Part shown: in pieces, positions 1 to 12,199 of the stretch | Layout: each line of letters opens with the position of its first letter | Numbering within the stretch: the stretch's first letter is position 1 | Assembly (NCBI RefSeq): GCF_041296385.1 | Contig: NC_091017.1 | Location: 13,944,001-14,008,000 of the forward strand | DNA length: 64,000 nucleotides | Reading direction: 5' to 3' | Source: Aphelocoma coerulescens | Lineage: Eukaryota > Chordata > Aves > Passeriformes > Corvidae | The notes under the pieces: model-generated | The model's database searches: none | The model's input: the letters and a program-made list of their open reading frames with translations, nothing else | Told to the model about the DNA's origin: nothing | Translations under genes and position numbers: made by a program

Positions 1-748
1 CCTTTACTTTTGATTAGCCTTATTTTGTCTTTCTGAAGCATAAGAGTAGTTTTTTGTTTCACAGGTGTACTAAATATATTTTACTCCTAGCATACACATA
101 GGGCTGTCAGAAATAAAGTTGCTACCTTAAGCTACAGTTTCTGTATTTAAAAATTCTCTACAGCTACGTTCCTCTTAGCACAAGAAGAGAGATACCAAAG
201 AGATACCTCATTCTGAACAGCAGGTTTTCAAGCACTGATATACCTCCAGCTTCCTGAAATACGAGGAAAAAGTTCACAATTTTGAACCATTAAGGTTGCA
301 AAAGACCTCCAAGATCATCGAGTCCAACCTTTGACAGAGCAACCACCATATCAACTAAACCATAGCACTGAGTGCCGAGTCCTGTCGTTTCTTGAACACT
401 TCCAGGGATGATGACTCCACCATTTCCCTGGGAAGCCTGTTCCAATGCAGAACAACCCTTTCCATAAAGAAATCCTTCCTGATCCCCAACCTGAACATCC
501 CCTGGCACAGCTTGAGGCCATCTCCTGAGTTTATTCAAAATTAGTCTTAAGACTTAAAGTAGACCGTGCTTCAATTTTCAGCAAAGCAGGGAAGATAAAG
601 GAAATATTTTATAAATGCAGTGTCTAATCCTACTAGATTTTAATATTCCATGCATTCACCAGGATAAACTGTTTTGGTATTCCATGAGCTCACAGCATTT
701 TAATGCAACTCTAATGGTATTTCCGTAGCTACCAGAAAGAATACTTAC
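1..748 (-). other. INPP4B intron, partial
   Basis: Intron sequence downstream of the 749-857 exon, running off the window start. It holds a 5'-truncated CR1 at 284-528. Nothing else was recognised. Confidence 0.85.
284..528 (-). mobile_element. CR1 LINE fragment (3' end)
   Basis: The plus strand reads as the reverse complement of an avian CR1 3' region. Landmarks in order are GACCTCCAAGATCATCGAGT, a CACTTCCAGGGATGATGACT block, CCCTGGGAAGCCTGTTCCAA and GGCACAGCTTGAGGCCAT. It is truncated at the CR1 5' side. Its orientation is the same as INPP4B. No intact reading frame remains. Confidence 0.9.
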
Positions 749-857
749 TTTCGTCTTTCTGCCTCAAATTTACTCAGCAGTTTCCGGAGACCGCCATTCT
801 TAAATCCTTGGAAATGTGCTGCTGGGGCTCCCACGGTGATGACATCGTACAGAGCAT
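749..857 (-). CDS. INPP4B: INPP4B internal exon (109 nt), most 3' exon in the window
   Basis: The acceptor is TATTCCCTTCCAG and the donor is a consensus GTAAGT. The split GAT gives Asp, then ALY and [19 protein letters not shown], then [13 protein letters not shown] with two bases of an Asn or Lys codon (phase 1 to phase 2). The [12 protein letters not shown] motif is invariant in INPP4 proteins as I know them. The next coding exon lies before position 1. A CR1 copy begins about 220 bp beyond the donor. Confidence 0.97.
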
Positions 858-1816
858 CTGGAAGGGAATAGACAAACACAGATATTTGAATGCTCCTATT
901 CCCAAGTCATGGCAACACTGTGATATCTACTCTACAAAAAGTAAGGACAAGTCTTTATCATTTCCAGGGAATAATTGATAATCCATGTCCCAAGAAGGCC
1001 CAAGAGCTAATCAATCTTTCCATACAGCCACCTGCACACTTTAAAAAGTCCGTCTGATTTATGGCTACATCTAAATTATGTGCCGCAGTGTAGAACAATA
1101 TTCCAGCTCTGCAGTTTACAAAGCTGCCAAGCAAATTGGCCCATTGTGTATTTCACTTTATTGCCCCTTTCATTATTTAACTTGTAGTCATGTTGAGATG
1201 CACAGATTCCAGCATTTTAGAATCAAAAGAGACCATTATGATGGAACAGTCTGACTGAATAATAGAGGCTACAGAATTACAGCTAATGATTCCTGCATCA
1301 AGCTTATGCCTCTTGGTTGAGTGAAGGCATCTCTTTATTCAGGCATCTAATCTTGATTTAAAGATTGCAAGTGACAATGAATTCACTGCATTCCCAGAGA
1401 AGTCAATCAGACTTGTAAAAATCCCTATTTCTTTTCTAGTTTGAATTTGTTTAGATGTAATGCTAATGTACTTTCAGATATAATGGTGTTTAATGCTAAA
1501 TTGGAGAGCCCTCCTCTATGACATACACTAAATTTTTATATATGTTTATGAACACAAAGTCAGTTGTTCTCAGCTGAGAAGCTACCAGAATAGGAAATAA
1601 ACTATGCTATTGAAATTCTTGCTGAGACAACAAACTCTTATCTCTTTCTGTATATACTTAATGTCTTATGACATAGGGGATGAACTTTTTGTGTGGATAT
1701 GTACTTACAGAACTGGAAATGAAACATCATTTTTAAAAGAGCTTGTGATTGATTGTCAGTACAGAGATGAAGATTTAATTACATCCCACACCACAATGAT
1801 TATTTTCTCAAAGTTT

Positions 1817-1871
1817 AAATTTACATTTACACTAAGTACTAGTGTAAGTAAATTTACATTTACACTAAGTA
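1817..1871. repeat. 22-bp direct repeat, two copies
   Basis: The sequence starting AAATTTACATTTACACTAAG occurs at 1817-1838 and again at 1850-1871, separated by 11 bp. The copies are identical, so the duplication is either recent or conserved. ACTAAGTACTAGTGTAAGTA between and around them is partly self-complementary. Confidence 0.9.
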
Positions 1872-3413
1872 TTAATACCTGTTTTGTACCTAAACTTACT
1901 GAAGGTATAAAAATACAGTTGAGAATGCCTCATTCTTAAAATGTATTTCTAAAGGAAACATTACAGGATGTTTTTTGTGAACTGTTTTATTCGTCAAGGA
2001 AGTCTCCCATGTAAATTAAAATCTAGTCCTCTCTTAAAATAGACCTTTTCTTGCATTCTGATGATAAATATCCCTAGAAGCAAGAACACTGTACAAATGA
2101 TTCACAGTTAATGAGCTATGCTTTACTTCCCGAGCTGAATCTCAGAACATATTTGCTCAAATTGATTTGAGTTCTAATGAGTTGGTGACTCTTCAATTTC
2201 CACTTAAAAGGAGAAGTGACATAATTTCATTAGCCTAAGGTGATCTTCAAGATTCTTAAATAGCCCATTCTTTCAGGCCTTAATAGAGATTTATCCATAA
2301 TACATATTCTTTGGCTATTAGAGTTCCATTGGTACTTGACAATAAGGAGTTCTGTTGCTTAAAACAGCAGTGGCTTGAAATCAAGATAAGAGATGAACGC
2401 ATAAGGGTTCTGAATATGTTGAGAGGTAACTCAGGAAATGACAGGAAAACATTTTAAAGACTAAACCCTGGTTCCGACTGTTTTAAAAATAAACATGACC
2501 CTGTTTATAGTTACTTTGGGAGGGGAGGATTTATCCAGAAGGAAGCTTTCATTCAGCCTGTGGCCTCTTCTCAGCATGGTCGAGGAGCAGCTGTCTAAGA
2601 CAGAAACCCACCCAGCACAGCTGAACACCTGCCTCACACAACCTACATGGGAGAGTGAGGATGGCAAAGGATGAGGAGCATCCATGCCTAGTGATGGGCA
2701 CAGGACAATCTCACTCCCACTTCCCAGAGCACAGTGCAGCAAGGCTTGGGAGGAATGCCTTGTGATGTGCTTTACTTACACGTCAGTGGAGCTCCTTGTG
2801 AAGGACATGCAGTGTCAGCATCAGTGCCCTGCTACAGAAGTGCTCCAGTAACTCATAACCATCAAGCAAGAGGAGGCTACTGGTAGCACCCCTCTGCAAT
2901 GAAGACAGAGCTCAAAATGCAGCAAAGCGCCACAGGAGCTGTATCTTATTGTCAAGAACGGCTCAATCCCAATTTTGAATCAGCCTGCCCACCTCCACAG
3001 GAGGCAGTCAGTGTTTCAAACTGGCCAGATGCAAAACAAAAATCAGTTCACCAAATCTATTTAAAAACATCTAATCTAAACATTCAAATCTATTTAAAAT
3101 CAATTTCAAACAAGAATACATTGTATAAACAGGGACAAAAGCAAAGCTTTGTCAATATATAAATTTAAGCTCTCTACTATGATGAAGAGACCACAATGTG
3201 GTGTTTATCAAATGGATAGGGATACACTTGACCCATTGGGAAATTGTATTTTTCTCAAAGATTTCCTACTGAAAGTTCAAGCACACAGGTACTTTCTCTT
3301 CCATGACAGTACCCAGTAACAACCCAAATCAAAGTTCAGTAAAAGTAAACCTGTTATTGTACATGTCAAACACAAAAAACCCACACACCAAAGTGCATAT
3401 ACAATAGGTAGGG

Positions 3414-3443
3414 TTGCATTCGCAACCTATCTTGCATTCGCAA
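3414..3443. repeat. Duplicated small palindrome
   Basis: TTGCATTCGCAA, itself a TTGC/GCAA hairpin with a 4-nt loop, occurs at 3414-3425 and 3432-3443. The first copy is also flanked by ATAGG and CCTAT, which extend its stem after a bulge. No function is known to me. Confidence 0.75.
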
Positions 3444-4233
3444 AATTAAGATATCCAATAGTGTAAGGGTTAATGACACCTCTATGGCTCATTAGCTTGT
3501 TTAAATGTCACCTCTATGAGTTTTTACTCTCTCCCTTCCAAGGTCATTCTCCTGGTTATATTCCAGGTGTCCTTTACCAAGCAAAGCATGAGATGAAAAA
3601 GATCAGCTTACAATCAAAGTGCTGCCTACTCCAGATTGATTAGTAATTGCTAGAAACTGTTCAGACTGTGTATATCTAATACAAGACACAGTGAAGATTA
3701 GATAAATAACAGAAGCAGAGGTTTATAATTTAAAGCTCCAAATTTAGAAGACAACTAGAACAATTCTAACATTTATCTCTTTCTGCACGCTTTTTGATTA
3801 TGGATCAACCATGTGCCCCAAGCACAGTGGTTTTGGAGAAGAAAGGAGAAAATTCATAAAAAAACCCAAAACAAAACTCAAGTACAGTAGAAGTTGTGGG
3901 TGCTTAAGTAAGTGACATATTTCATTCCACTTTTTCTGGCCACCATTACAAACCTAAAAATGCTTTTGAGTTAATTAATTAACTTCAAACCATTAAATTA
4001 AAATCTGTATTGTTACATTATGTCACTATAAGTCCCCATCGTGTTGAAATGTTTGGAAGCACTGGTTTTTAGTAAAAGAAATAAAATATTGAACCAACCA
4101 CTACCTAACAGATAATTGGAAGTCCCTGTGTTCCAGCTTAGAAGTGGATGGACATCAGCCTCACACAGTATAAAGCTCCTATTACCACTGTTTGTACTTA
4201 CTGTTTTACAATTTTAGATGCAGAGTGTATTAA

Positions 4234-4672
4234 TGTTGGGGAATAGAATTATTGGGATCAAGAAAATAACTGTGCAAGCAATTGGGCTGGAGGTTTTTGG
4301 GCTTGTGTGTGTGAGAGACATTTTCCATGGGAAAGTCCCTGTGTGAAAGTAAACAGTTTCGGCCTCAGAAAATACAGGGAGTAAAGAACTTGCAGCTGTG
4401 CTATCCGGGCGTGATACAAGGGAGGCAAGCACAAAATTCTTTTGATCATAACAAGACTGTGGAAAACTGCCAATGTAGTCCAATTATGCAGAAATAGAAA
4501 TGTGTCTTGATAAGCTTTAAGCCACTGAGGAGCTAACAAGCTGGTATACTATATAAGTGCCTTTAGACTGCTAATAAAACGGAGTTCATTTATCAGCCAT
4601 ATTGGTTTGGATTTCTGTTTCTCGCTCCCCCCGCTGGGGATCCGGGCTCCTCGTCCCGTGCGGCTTCCAACA
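4234..4672 (+). mobile_element. Solo LTR, ERVK-like (439 bp)
   Basis: The element starts TGTTGG and ends CCAACA, and is flanked on both sides by the exact 6-bp duplication TATTAA (4228-4233 and 4673-4678). A 6-bp duplication is the rule for class II (ERVK-like) retroviruses. Inside are a TATATAA box at 4550-4556 and an AATAAA signal at 4573-4578 in plus orientation, with a GC-rich tail (U5-like) after 4620. No internal viral genes are present, so it is a solo LTR left by recombination. It lies antisense to INPP4B. Confidence 0.93.
4550..4578 (+). promoter_or_regulatory. LTR TATA box and poly(A) signal
   Basis: TATATAA at 4550-4556 followed 17 bp later by AATAAA at 4573-4578, the compact arrangement of an LTR core promoter with the poly(A) signal near the start site. 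Confidence 0.75.
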
Positions 4673-5707
4673 TATTAATTAGGCAAAAACCTTACAGAAT
4701 GTAATTTCTGTGTTTGCAGTGACAGCAAATTTAACAAATCTCAATTTATCAACAAATTATTCACTGTGCTATGATTTGGTTATATATATGTATCAGTATA
4801 ATCTTTGATCTGTAAAGGAAGCTGCTAAAATCATATGCAAGCAGCAGCAACAGAATTCTGTATTAAAAAGAACCACAGAAGATGTTACAGAAAGTTATCC
4901 CCCCTTTCCAGATGTTGGAAGTTTGCAGTATTTTCAGCATAATCAGTGAGATATTTTCACTTACTTAACACTGAGCAGATGCTTACATGGTGGGCATGAC
5001 AGGGTAGCACTGCATAAGCTGATTTAGAAACAAGCAGTGCTGGGCTCATTACAACTTCCTAAGAAATAGGATAAATTAAGTTTAGAAGTAATACTGTCCT
5101 TAATGGAACCATGTAACTCACATCACCTGGGCTGGTGAGCTCATCCCAGCAATCTCTGGAAGGAGAAGTAGTGGACAGTGCTCTATCACTATCTCTGGTG
5201 GCAAACTGGCAGCAGGGAGGGAAGAAAAGCCACCTTAAAACGAGAGAGCGTTAAGTCTGGCTTTTACAGCATTATGGATCACAATGAAAAATTAAGTGGG
5301 TGCCCAAGAAGGACGTGAATCTAAACGAGCATTGAGCAGCGTGTCACTACAAATCATGACAGTATTAGTTCTGCTCTGCTACAACAGAATATTTTTAACC
5401 ATGCATAGCTTACCAATACATTTCAGTGAGCATATATTCTGCATTTACTTATTTGCTTGAAATGTCATAGGAACAAAATGAGCACATCCCCGGAATCTAT
5501 TTTTAGAAAGGAACTTAGAAGAAATTTAGTTAACCACCCCTTAGTTTTCCAAGATCTACAGTCAATGTCCACAACTTGTGGCATCAGAAGATGAGGCAGA
5601 GAAATCAGAGAAATCCCTTGCACAGCTTTAACTTTGGACCTGATTTCTAAATTTCAGTGTAACTGTATTTCAAAGCATACTTTGTCATACTTGGGGAATT
5701 TTTTTAC

Positions 5708-5812
5708 CTTTCAATCGAGGACTATGCACATGCATTCTTTGCAGATGAAGATTTATTGGGATGAATTCTAGTGTTTTTTCTCCTTTGCTACAGCTTGACT
5801 TGAAGGAAGAAC
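5708..5812 (-). CDS. INPP4B: INPP4B internal exon (105 nt)
   Basis: The acceptor is TTGTTTTTCAG and the donor is GTAAAA, an A-rich and rather weak donor. After the split Gly the exon encodes [13 protein letters not shown], then [18 protein letters not shown] and RLK with a split Asp codon (phase 1 to phase 1). The [12 protein letters not shown] stretch is a hallmark of INPP4 proteins. At 105 nt with the same phase on both sides, skipping it would keep the frame. Confidence 0.97.
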
Positions 5813-8463
5813 CTGAAAAACAAAAGTTTAAAGAATCATTGCCTTAAGCATCCAGATGTTTCTATCTTCCTTTTAAAGTGAGGATGATACTTGTATGTCA
5901 GGAGTCATCTTTAATTTACTTTTAATGTGTAATTGTATATTACGAGATGAAAGGTTCACTAACTGAGTCTCAGCATGTATCCATACTGGAAGCAACAAAC
6001 CACCTTTTAATTCACAGAACAATCTAATTTTTTATCCTAGGAGATAGATACTTTTCCCTGCTCTCTGAAATCAGTCTACAGTCTGCTGGAGACAATGTAG
6101 CAGTTAATGTGCATTATGTTTATTCCATGCTAAAATCACAACGGTACAGAGCTATGATGGCACTGCATTTTTCCAAGTAACATTTTTTTCTTCAAAGAAA
6201 AGTCTTATATTGAGTAGGCTATGCATTCTTCCTAGAAAGCTCAAATAAAGAAGCACAAACTATCTTAAGGAAAGCTATAAATTAGTTCACAGGAGGCATG
6301 ATGCCTTGGAAAAACAAAATAAAGATGAATATGCCTGCATATTTCAAAAGTATGAGATTATGAGTAGCTTTATGGCTGTGTAAATGAATATAATTAAAGT
6401 CTAGCACTATGAAAATATAATCTACCTGAAGGTATTTGATACAGAATCAGTATAAAATGATGTAGATTAGGAAAGAGATGTGGTCTTGTTTTCTCACTCA
6501 GGCAGCCCAACATTTACTTAGGCCACTTTTTCAGCCCCCTATCATTTTGCCACCTATTAATTATTAGAACTAAAATTAATCTCATTCAGATAGAATTTTT
6601 AAATAAATTTTGTCAAGGTTCAGCCTTTTCTTGAAACAAATGCACAAAATGGTAAAGGAAATATTTAAAATTGTTTTTTACTTGCTCAGTCAAGACTTGA
6701 TACCCTTTATCTGTTGAAACTTCCATAGTTTCCAGCAGGACTAAGCACTGAGACTCCCAGCACAAACTACTCTGCCAGAGGGCACCAATGATGTTCCAGA
6801 CCAGCCAAGCCTGCTTAGGCTGCTCCCTAACCTTAGGAACTTGAAATAATAATTTAACACAGATGAAGAACAAAGGTACGAAGAAAAGCAATTTACAGGA
6901 GTCAAAATTTCAGATGAGACAGGAAACCCGAGAAAGCAGATTGAAATTAGGAGCTGTTGATGATGCAGTGTGAAACCTGCATCTGAAAAACACAGACAAT
7001 TAGGGGAGTAGTGAAGGCAACTCAAACTATCAGAAAAGAAATGAGAATAAGGTAGGGAAGGAGACTGTAAGTAGTTTGGAAAGAGAACAGAAAGGGGGGA
7101 GATTATTTCTGAGAATTCAGCTGAGACCGAGTTCAAAGCTTAAGGAATGATAACTGGACCTGGACAAGGAAACACTGGCTGAATAAGAGGAGCATAAGAT
7201 GACTGCACATTAAAAGCACAGGTGAAAGAAGAGTAGGAGGGAGAAGAGACTGCCCTCAGGAGTACACTTCTGTCCCAGCAGGAGCACAACACATGCAGCA
7301 TTGCTGAGTTGTGTTATTCATTTTCTCAGGGAAGATCTGTGAAGCAAGTATCCCTTTCCATCCTTTGCCAGAAAATTACTGGATAAGGAACACCCAGCTG
7401 CTATCAGTTACTAGATTTGCTCAGGTATGAGATCCATGCAGTGGAATTAACATCTCAATCTGCATTTGCCAATAGCATCCATACCATAAAATTAAGTATA
7501 GTCTGTTTTTAAGTAACTTGCTAAGTTTTATCTAAGAACTCAAAAAACCGCCCCAAATAACATTTCCTCAATTGAAACAGTTCTTGTTATTAGTGTTGCA
7601 AGATCAAACTCTTCAAAGCTAGGAAATACCAGAATATAGATATAACTTTCACCTGACATGCACCTGAAGAAGAACTGTGAAATGGGCTTCAATAATATAT
7701 CATATATCAGCTTTTCCCAGTTCACTGAATGTTCAGTGTCTTTGCTGCTCATTTTAGAAGTAGTGATTCAAGATCTTGTGTCCAACTTTTATTTTAGTAT
7801 GTATTCAGGATTTAAACATGTTGCTCAAACCTCCCTCAGAGTCAAGGTTATTACTTTCCTCAATCCTGTCTACTATATACATGTTAACAACCTCTAAGGG
7901 CTTTACAAATGTTTATAAAATAATTTTAGCTGGCTGAGTTATAATTTCACCCATCCTAATGTCAGAGAATAAACATTTAAGGAACAATGCATCAATATAA
8001 GATATGGAGGAACTTGTCCTGCAGAGCACTCATTTTAATACAACGTCACATTCTATTTTGGAAGCACAGCTCCCACTGGGCTGAATTGCATCCATAAGTA
8101 CCAAGTACTTCTGCAAAACAACTTGTGTTTAGTGCCAGGCTTCCAAAAAAAAGAACAACACTTCTCAAGTCTGACTTGCCTACATAGGAACTTTGTGACA
8201 GAGGCAGGGATAGTGTCCAGTTTTTGAGAACAATATTCAATTGTCTTAGCCTTGACTGTCTTTTTTCCTCCTTCTAGGACTGAATGAATAATAGATTTTT
8301 CAGTTTGATGACTGAAACAGAAAAAAAGTAAATTGGGAGGTAGGAGAAATCATTTGGGGATGATTTCAGGTCAAACTGAAACAAATGTTCAAAGTTCCAC
8401 TCTCTCTCAACATCACCAAAACTGTGGTTTAGATTCACCTGAAATTGTTGTGGTTTATGTTAC

Positions 8464-9554
8464 TGTACTGGTTTTGCACGGCCTGGTTTTTGGTAGCAGG
8501 GAGGCCACAGAGATGGCTCCTGTGAGAAGCTCCTGGAAACTTCCACAATGTCCAGCAGAGCCAGTCGCCAATGGCTCTGAAAGATGGACACTCTGCTGGC
8601 CAGAACTGAGCCAATGAGAGAGGTTGGTAACGCCTCTGTGATAACATATTTAAGAAGAAAATCAAAACGAAGTCACAGGTTTTTGCTTCTGTCAGAGAAG
8701 AGGAGGAGGTGAGAACATGTGAGGGGAAACAACATGGAGACACCAAGGTCAGTGGAGAAGGAGGGGGAGGAGGTGCTCCAGACACTGGAGCCAAGATTTC
8801 CCTGCAGGCCGTGGTGCAGCCCATGGTGCAGCAGCTGTGCCCCTGCAGCCCATGGGGTTCCACGGGGGATGCAGAGATCCACCCGCAGCCCGTGGGAGAG
8901 GTGCCCGTGCTGGCACAAGCGGGTGGATGCCTGGAGGAGGCTGTGATCCAGTGGGAGACCCGGTGGAGAGAGAGGGCCCTGCTTCCAGGCTGGAGCAGCC
9001 TGTCCTTGGAGCACTGCACCCCGTGGAAAGAGAGAGCCGCGGTGCAGCAGCTTTGGGAGGACTGTGTGCTCCTGGGATGGACCCACGGCGCAGCAGGTGC
9101 GGTGTGGCTGCTGCTCCTGAGAGTGGAGCCACGCCAGAGAAGTTCATGGAGAACTGTCTCCTGTGGGAGGGACCCCATGGCTTCACAGGGGAAGACTCCT
9201 CTCCCGGAGCAGCTGAAGGAAATCTCGGTGACGAACTGACCAGAAACCTCCATATCCTGTCTCCCTGCGCTGTCAGTCGGAAGGAGGGAGGGGCTGGGGG
9301 GAAAAGGTGTTTTTTTAAGGGCTTATTTTACTTCTCATTATCCTCTTCTGATTCTGTTCACAATAAATTCAATTTTTAAGTTTAAATTAAGCTTGATTTG
9401 CCCTTGAAGTGTTTCCTCCTGGTCCTTATCTCAAGTCATGAAGCCTTTGTTAACTTTTCTTTTTTCTTTCTCTCCTCTGCCCAGCTGTGGCAGGGAAGGG
9501 TGAGCAAGCAACTCTTGTGGCTGCCTGGTACTGGGCCAGTGTCAAACCACGACA
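8464..9554 (+). mobile_element. Solo LTR, avian ERVL-like (1091 bp)
   Basis: The element begins TGTACTGGTTTTG and ends CAAACCACGACA, imperfect inverted ends, inside an exact 5-bp duplication GTTAC (8459-8463 and 9555-9559). A 5-bp duplication fits ERVL-like elements. A TATA-like CATATTTAAG lies at 8645-8654 and AATAAA at 9362-9367. The tail resembles avian ERVL LTRs I know: a CCTTATCTC block near 9424, a CCCAGCTGTGGCAGGGAAG block near 9480, then the terminal CCACGACA. Between about 8700 and 9300 it is far more GC-rich than its surroundings, with repeated GTGGGAG-type modules and long open frames on both strands. No gag or pol is present. It is antisense to INPP4B. Confidence 0.92.
9362..9367 (+). 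promoter_or_regulatory. LTR poly(A) signal
   Basis: AATAAA in the orientation of the 8464-9554 LTR, placed about 190 bp before its 3' end. Confidence 0.6.
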
Positions 9555-12199
9555 GTTACCTAACTCTTATATATCTTCCTTGAATGTTTCCTTCCAATAA
9601 CAATACTTTCCATTCTCTAAAATTCTCACATTACTGAGGATAAAAGTGTTTGTCAAAACAACTCAAATTTGAAATAGCCTTAATTTTCTTAAACCTCCAT
9701 TTTCAGTAAATATGCTGCTAAACCAAAATTGCTGTCTAACACGTGGTCTCCTGATACTTCCACAGCAATCTCTCGATTTCAAAAAGAAATTAAGTGGTCT
9801 CCTAATGGTCTTCTCTGTTGCGAGATGGTCGGTCTCTCACTTCTGCTTTCTAGCTGTATCTCCACACTTCTCCACTAAATTCCACAAGTACTTTGGTTGA
9901 GTTGAAGTGGGTGTCACTCAGAAAACCCAAAATGTGACTCTGTTGGAGGAGCATAAGAATATTTTGGAGAAATTTTATTTGCGGATGCTATCTGCCCTTC
10001 CGAACACTTCAACCCAAATTCAGGCAATATCCTAAGGTGAAGAAAGACACCTGCACTGTCTAAACTGAAAAGCAGAATGGGGTTTGGCATGGGTTTTATT
10101 TGAAATATGTTGACCTGAAAAGTCTGAATTAAAATTGTTCTCACATCCCTAATCTTAGTAATTTCTACTTCCTAAGTACTTGAATTTCCAGTATCTGCAA
10201 TGTGCTCCCAACGTAACTATTTGTGCAACTACAGTATTAAGTCAAATATATGTCTGGCTTGCTTTTCTTATCAAAGGCTATAATCTTGCTTTTTGAAGTT
10301 ATAAAGTTTATAGAGAAGAAATGAACAAATTAACACCTCATCATTATTTCTCATATTTGCTACAACTATTAGGTTGCTTTGTTTTCTGATAAATGTCCCT
10401 TTTTTTTATATGTGCTGGTTCAGTCCTCCTGGATAATCTCAGTTTCCCAGGTCCACTTCATTTCTCTCAAGACCCAATTAAGACAGGTCCTTTAACATTC
10501 TCAACCCTTTATAAAGTCACTTGGCACAATACAGGTCTTTCAGGGTTTATGTTTAGTAGATTATATTGTCTGGTTTTTTAATCTCAAGAGGTCCTTTCAA
10601 TATTTTCCTGCAAGTAATAATGATTGATTCCTTCATTGTCTGTATTTATTGGCTTGCTTATGACACTTTCTGGAGTGCTTTCAAGGTGTAATTAGCCAAA
10701 GACTGAAAATACATGTATATATTATTTAAAACAGAATCACAGGAAGTGTCATACTGGGTTAGACAGTAGTCTGCCAAAATTGGAACTGGAATATTCTGAT
10801 GATGGCAAATAATCATGGACACAAGAAATGACACTTTTGCAAACAAAATGGAAATTATTATACAACATTTAGTGCAACACATGAGCTTTTTTTTTTCCCC
10901 AACAAATATTTAAGCAGTTGATCAACTGCTCCCAAAAAGCTTACTTTTAGTTAGAGAGTGGTTTTCCTTCATACACTAAAATAGGATTTCTGTTGTCTGT
11001 GACCAAGAACACTATCCCAGAGCAATCTGGTATGAGAAATACCATGTTCAGTCCTATATTAAAAGGTAATAGCTGAAGGATAGAAGTCTTAATGCCTATT
11101 TTGGGAGGCAAAGATGTGTCTCACCTAATAAATGCAACAGATTCATTATACTGAAAGCAAATGCATCCAATTAGCTATAAGAAGAAATTATTCTTATGTA
11201 TTTTATTTGTATAATGAACCTGATTGCTCCATTTCTCAGTACACACACAAAGAAGTTTTGGTTGGAATATGTAGAAAGATAGAAGTAATGAAGAAAATAC
11301 TGCAAATACTTCATAAATATTTGCCAGGTATTTCACAAGATGCTATCATAATTTCTATCTTTATTTTCACAAATATTCATAACCATAATGTATCTTTCTC
11401 TTAGAAATATTCTAGTGTTTATCTCTGACATGCACTGCTAAGCCTACATAAACAAAATTGTGGGAGCAAGGCCACAGTGGGAACACCTAATGGTGAAAGC
11501 ATAAAGCAACACAGCATTTGCAAGCAATAATGGCAGCATGGTCACTGAAAACACATCTCTGAGAAGGTGATTGTGAGGACTGGTATTAGAAATCTGACAC
11601 CAGCAAGAAAGCAGCAACAATGACACAGCCTTTGTGGTAATTCAGAGCACACGTGCCCATTTCCTTATGGAATATCTCATAAACTGGGCAGGGAGAGGGG
11701 GAAGAGGAAGGCACACAAGAGGCAGAAAGTCCTGCTGTAAACAGAAAACTTTGATGAGAATACAGTATGATTCAGGAAATTATTCTGCTAGTCTTCTAAA
11801 ACAGAAAAGAATTATGTAAGTTCCAATGATTTGTGAACAAATAAACAAACAAAAAAAAGAAATAATTTGTTCTGCTGATTTTTCATCATCTTTTTGTGAA
11901 TAAGAAATTCTACAGGAGGAGGAGATCAGTTGTCTTTTCTGCTCATTTGTCACTGATGCTGCCTTACTCCACTGGCATGTGGACACTACAGTACCATGTA
12001 GACCCTGACCACAGGATTCTGTTGGATATTGAGGGAACAAGCTCTCAGCACATATCGGAGTCCAAGACCACCATTTCCACATGAAAAAGAGCAGGGCAGC
12101 ACTTACTGCTCTTTCTAGACTGACGATATATTTGCATTGCCCATCCCATATTAATTCTGTGCTTTTCTGGCACACTGTGGGCAAAGACAACTACTACAC

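Larger units (their letters stand above)
858..5707 (-). other. INPP4B intron (4850 bp)
   Basis: AT-rich intron with one recognised insertion, the ERVK-like solo LTR at 4234-4672, plus a 22-bp direct repeat near 1817-1871 and a small palindromic repeat near 3414-3443. Short open frames here show no homology I recognise and are treated as chance. Confidence 0.8.

Noticed and set aside
8435..9253. 272-codon minus-strand open frame, and the 176- and 180-codon plus-strand frames
   Set aside because: They lie almost wholly inside a GC-rich solo LTR, overlap in several frames on both strands, and have repeat-derived composition with no recognisable domain.
11780..12190. 136-codon minus-strand open frame just before the CR1 at 12200
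   Set aside because: No domain or splice signals that fit INPP4B phases, and adjacent to a decayed CR1.
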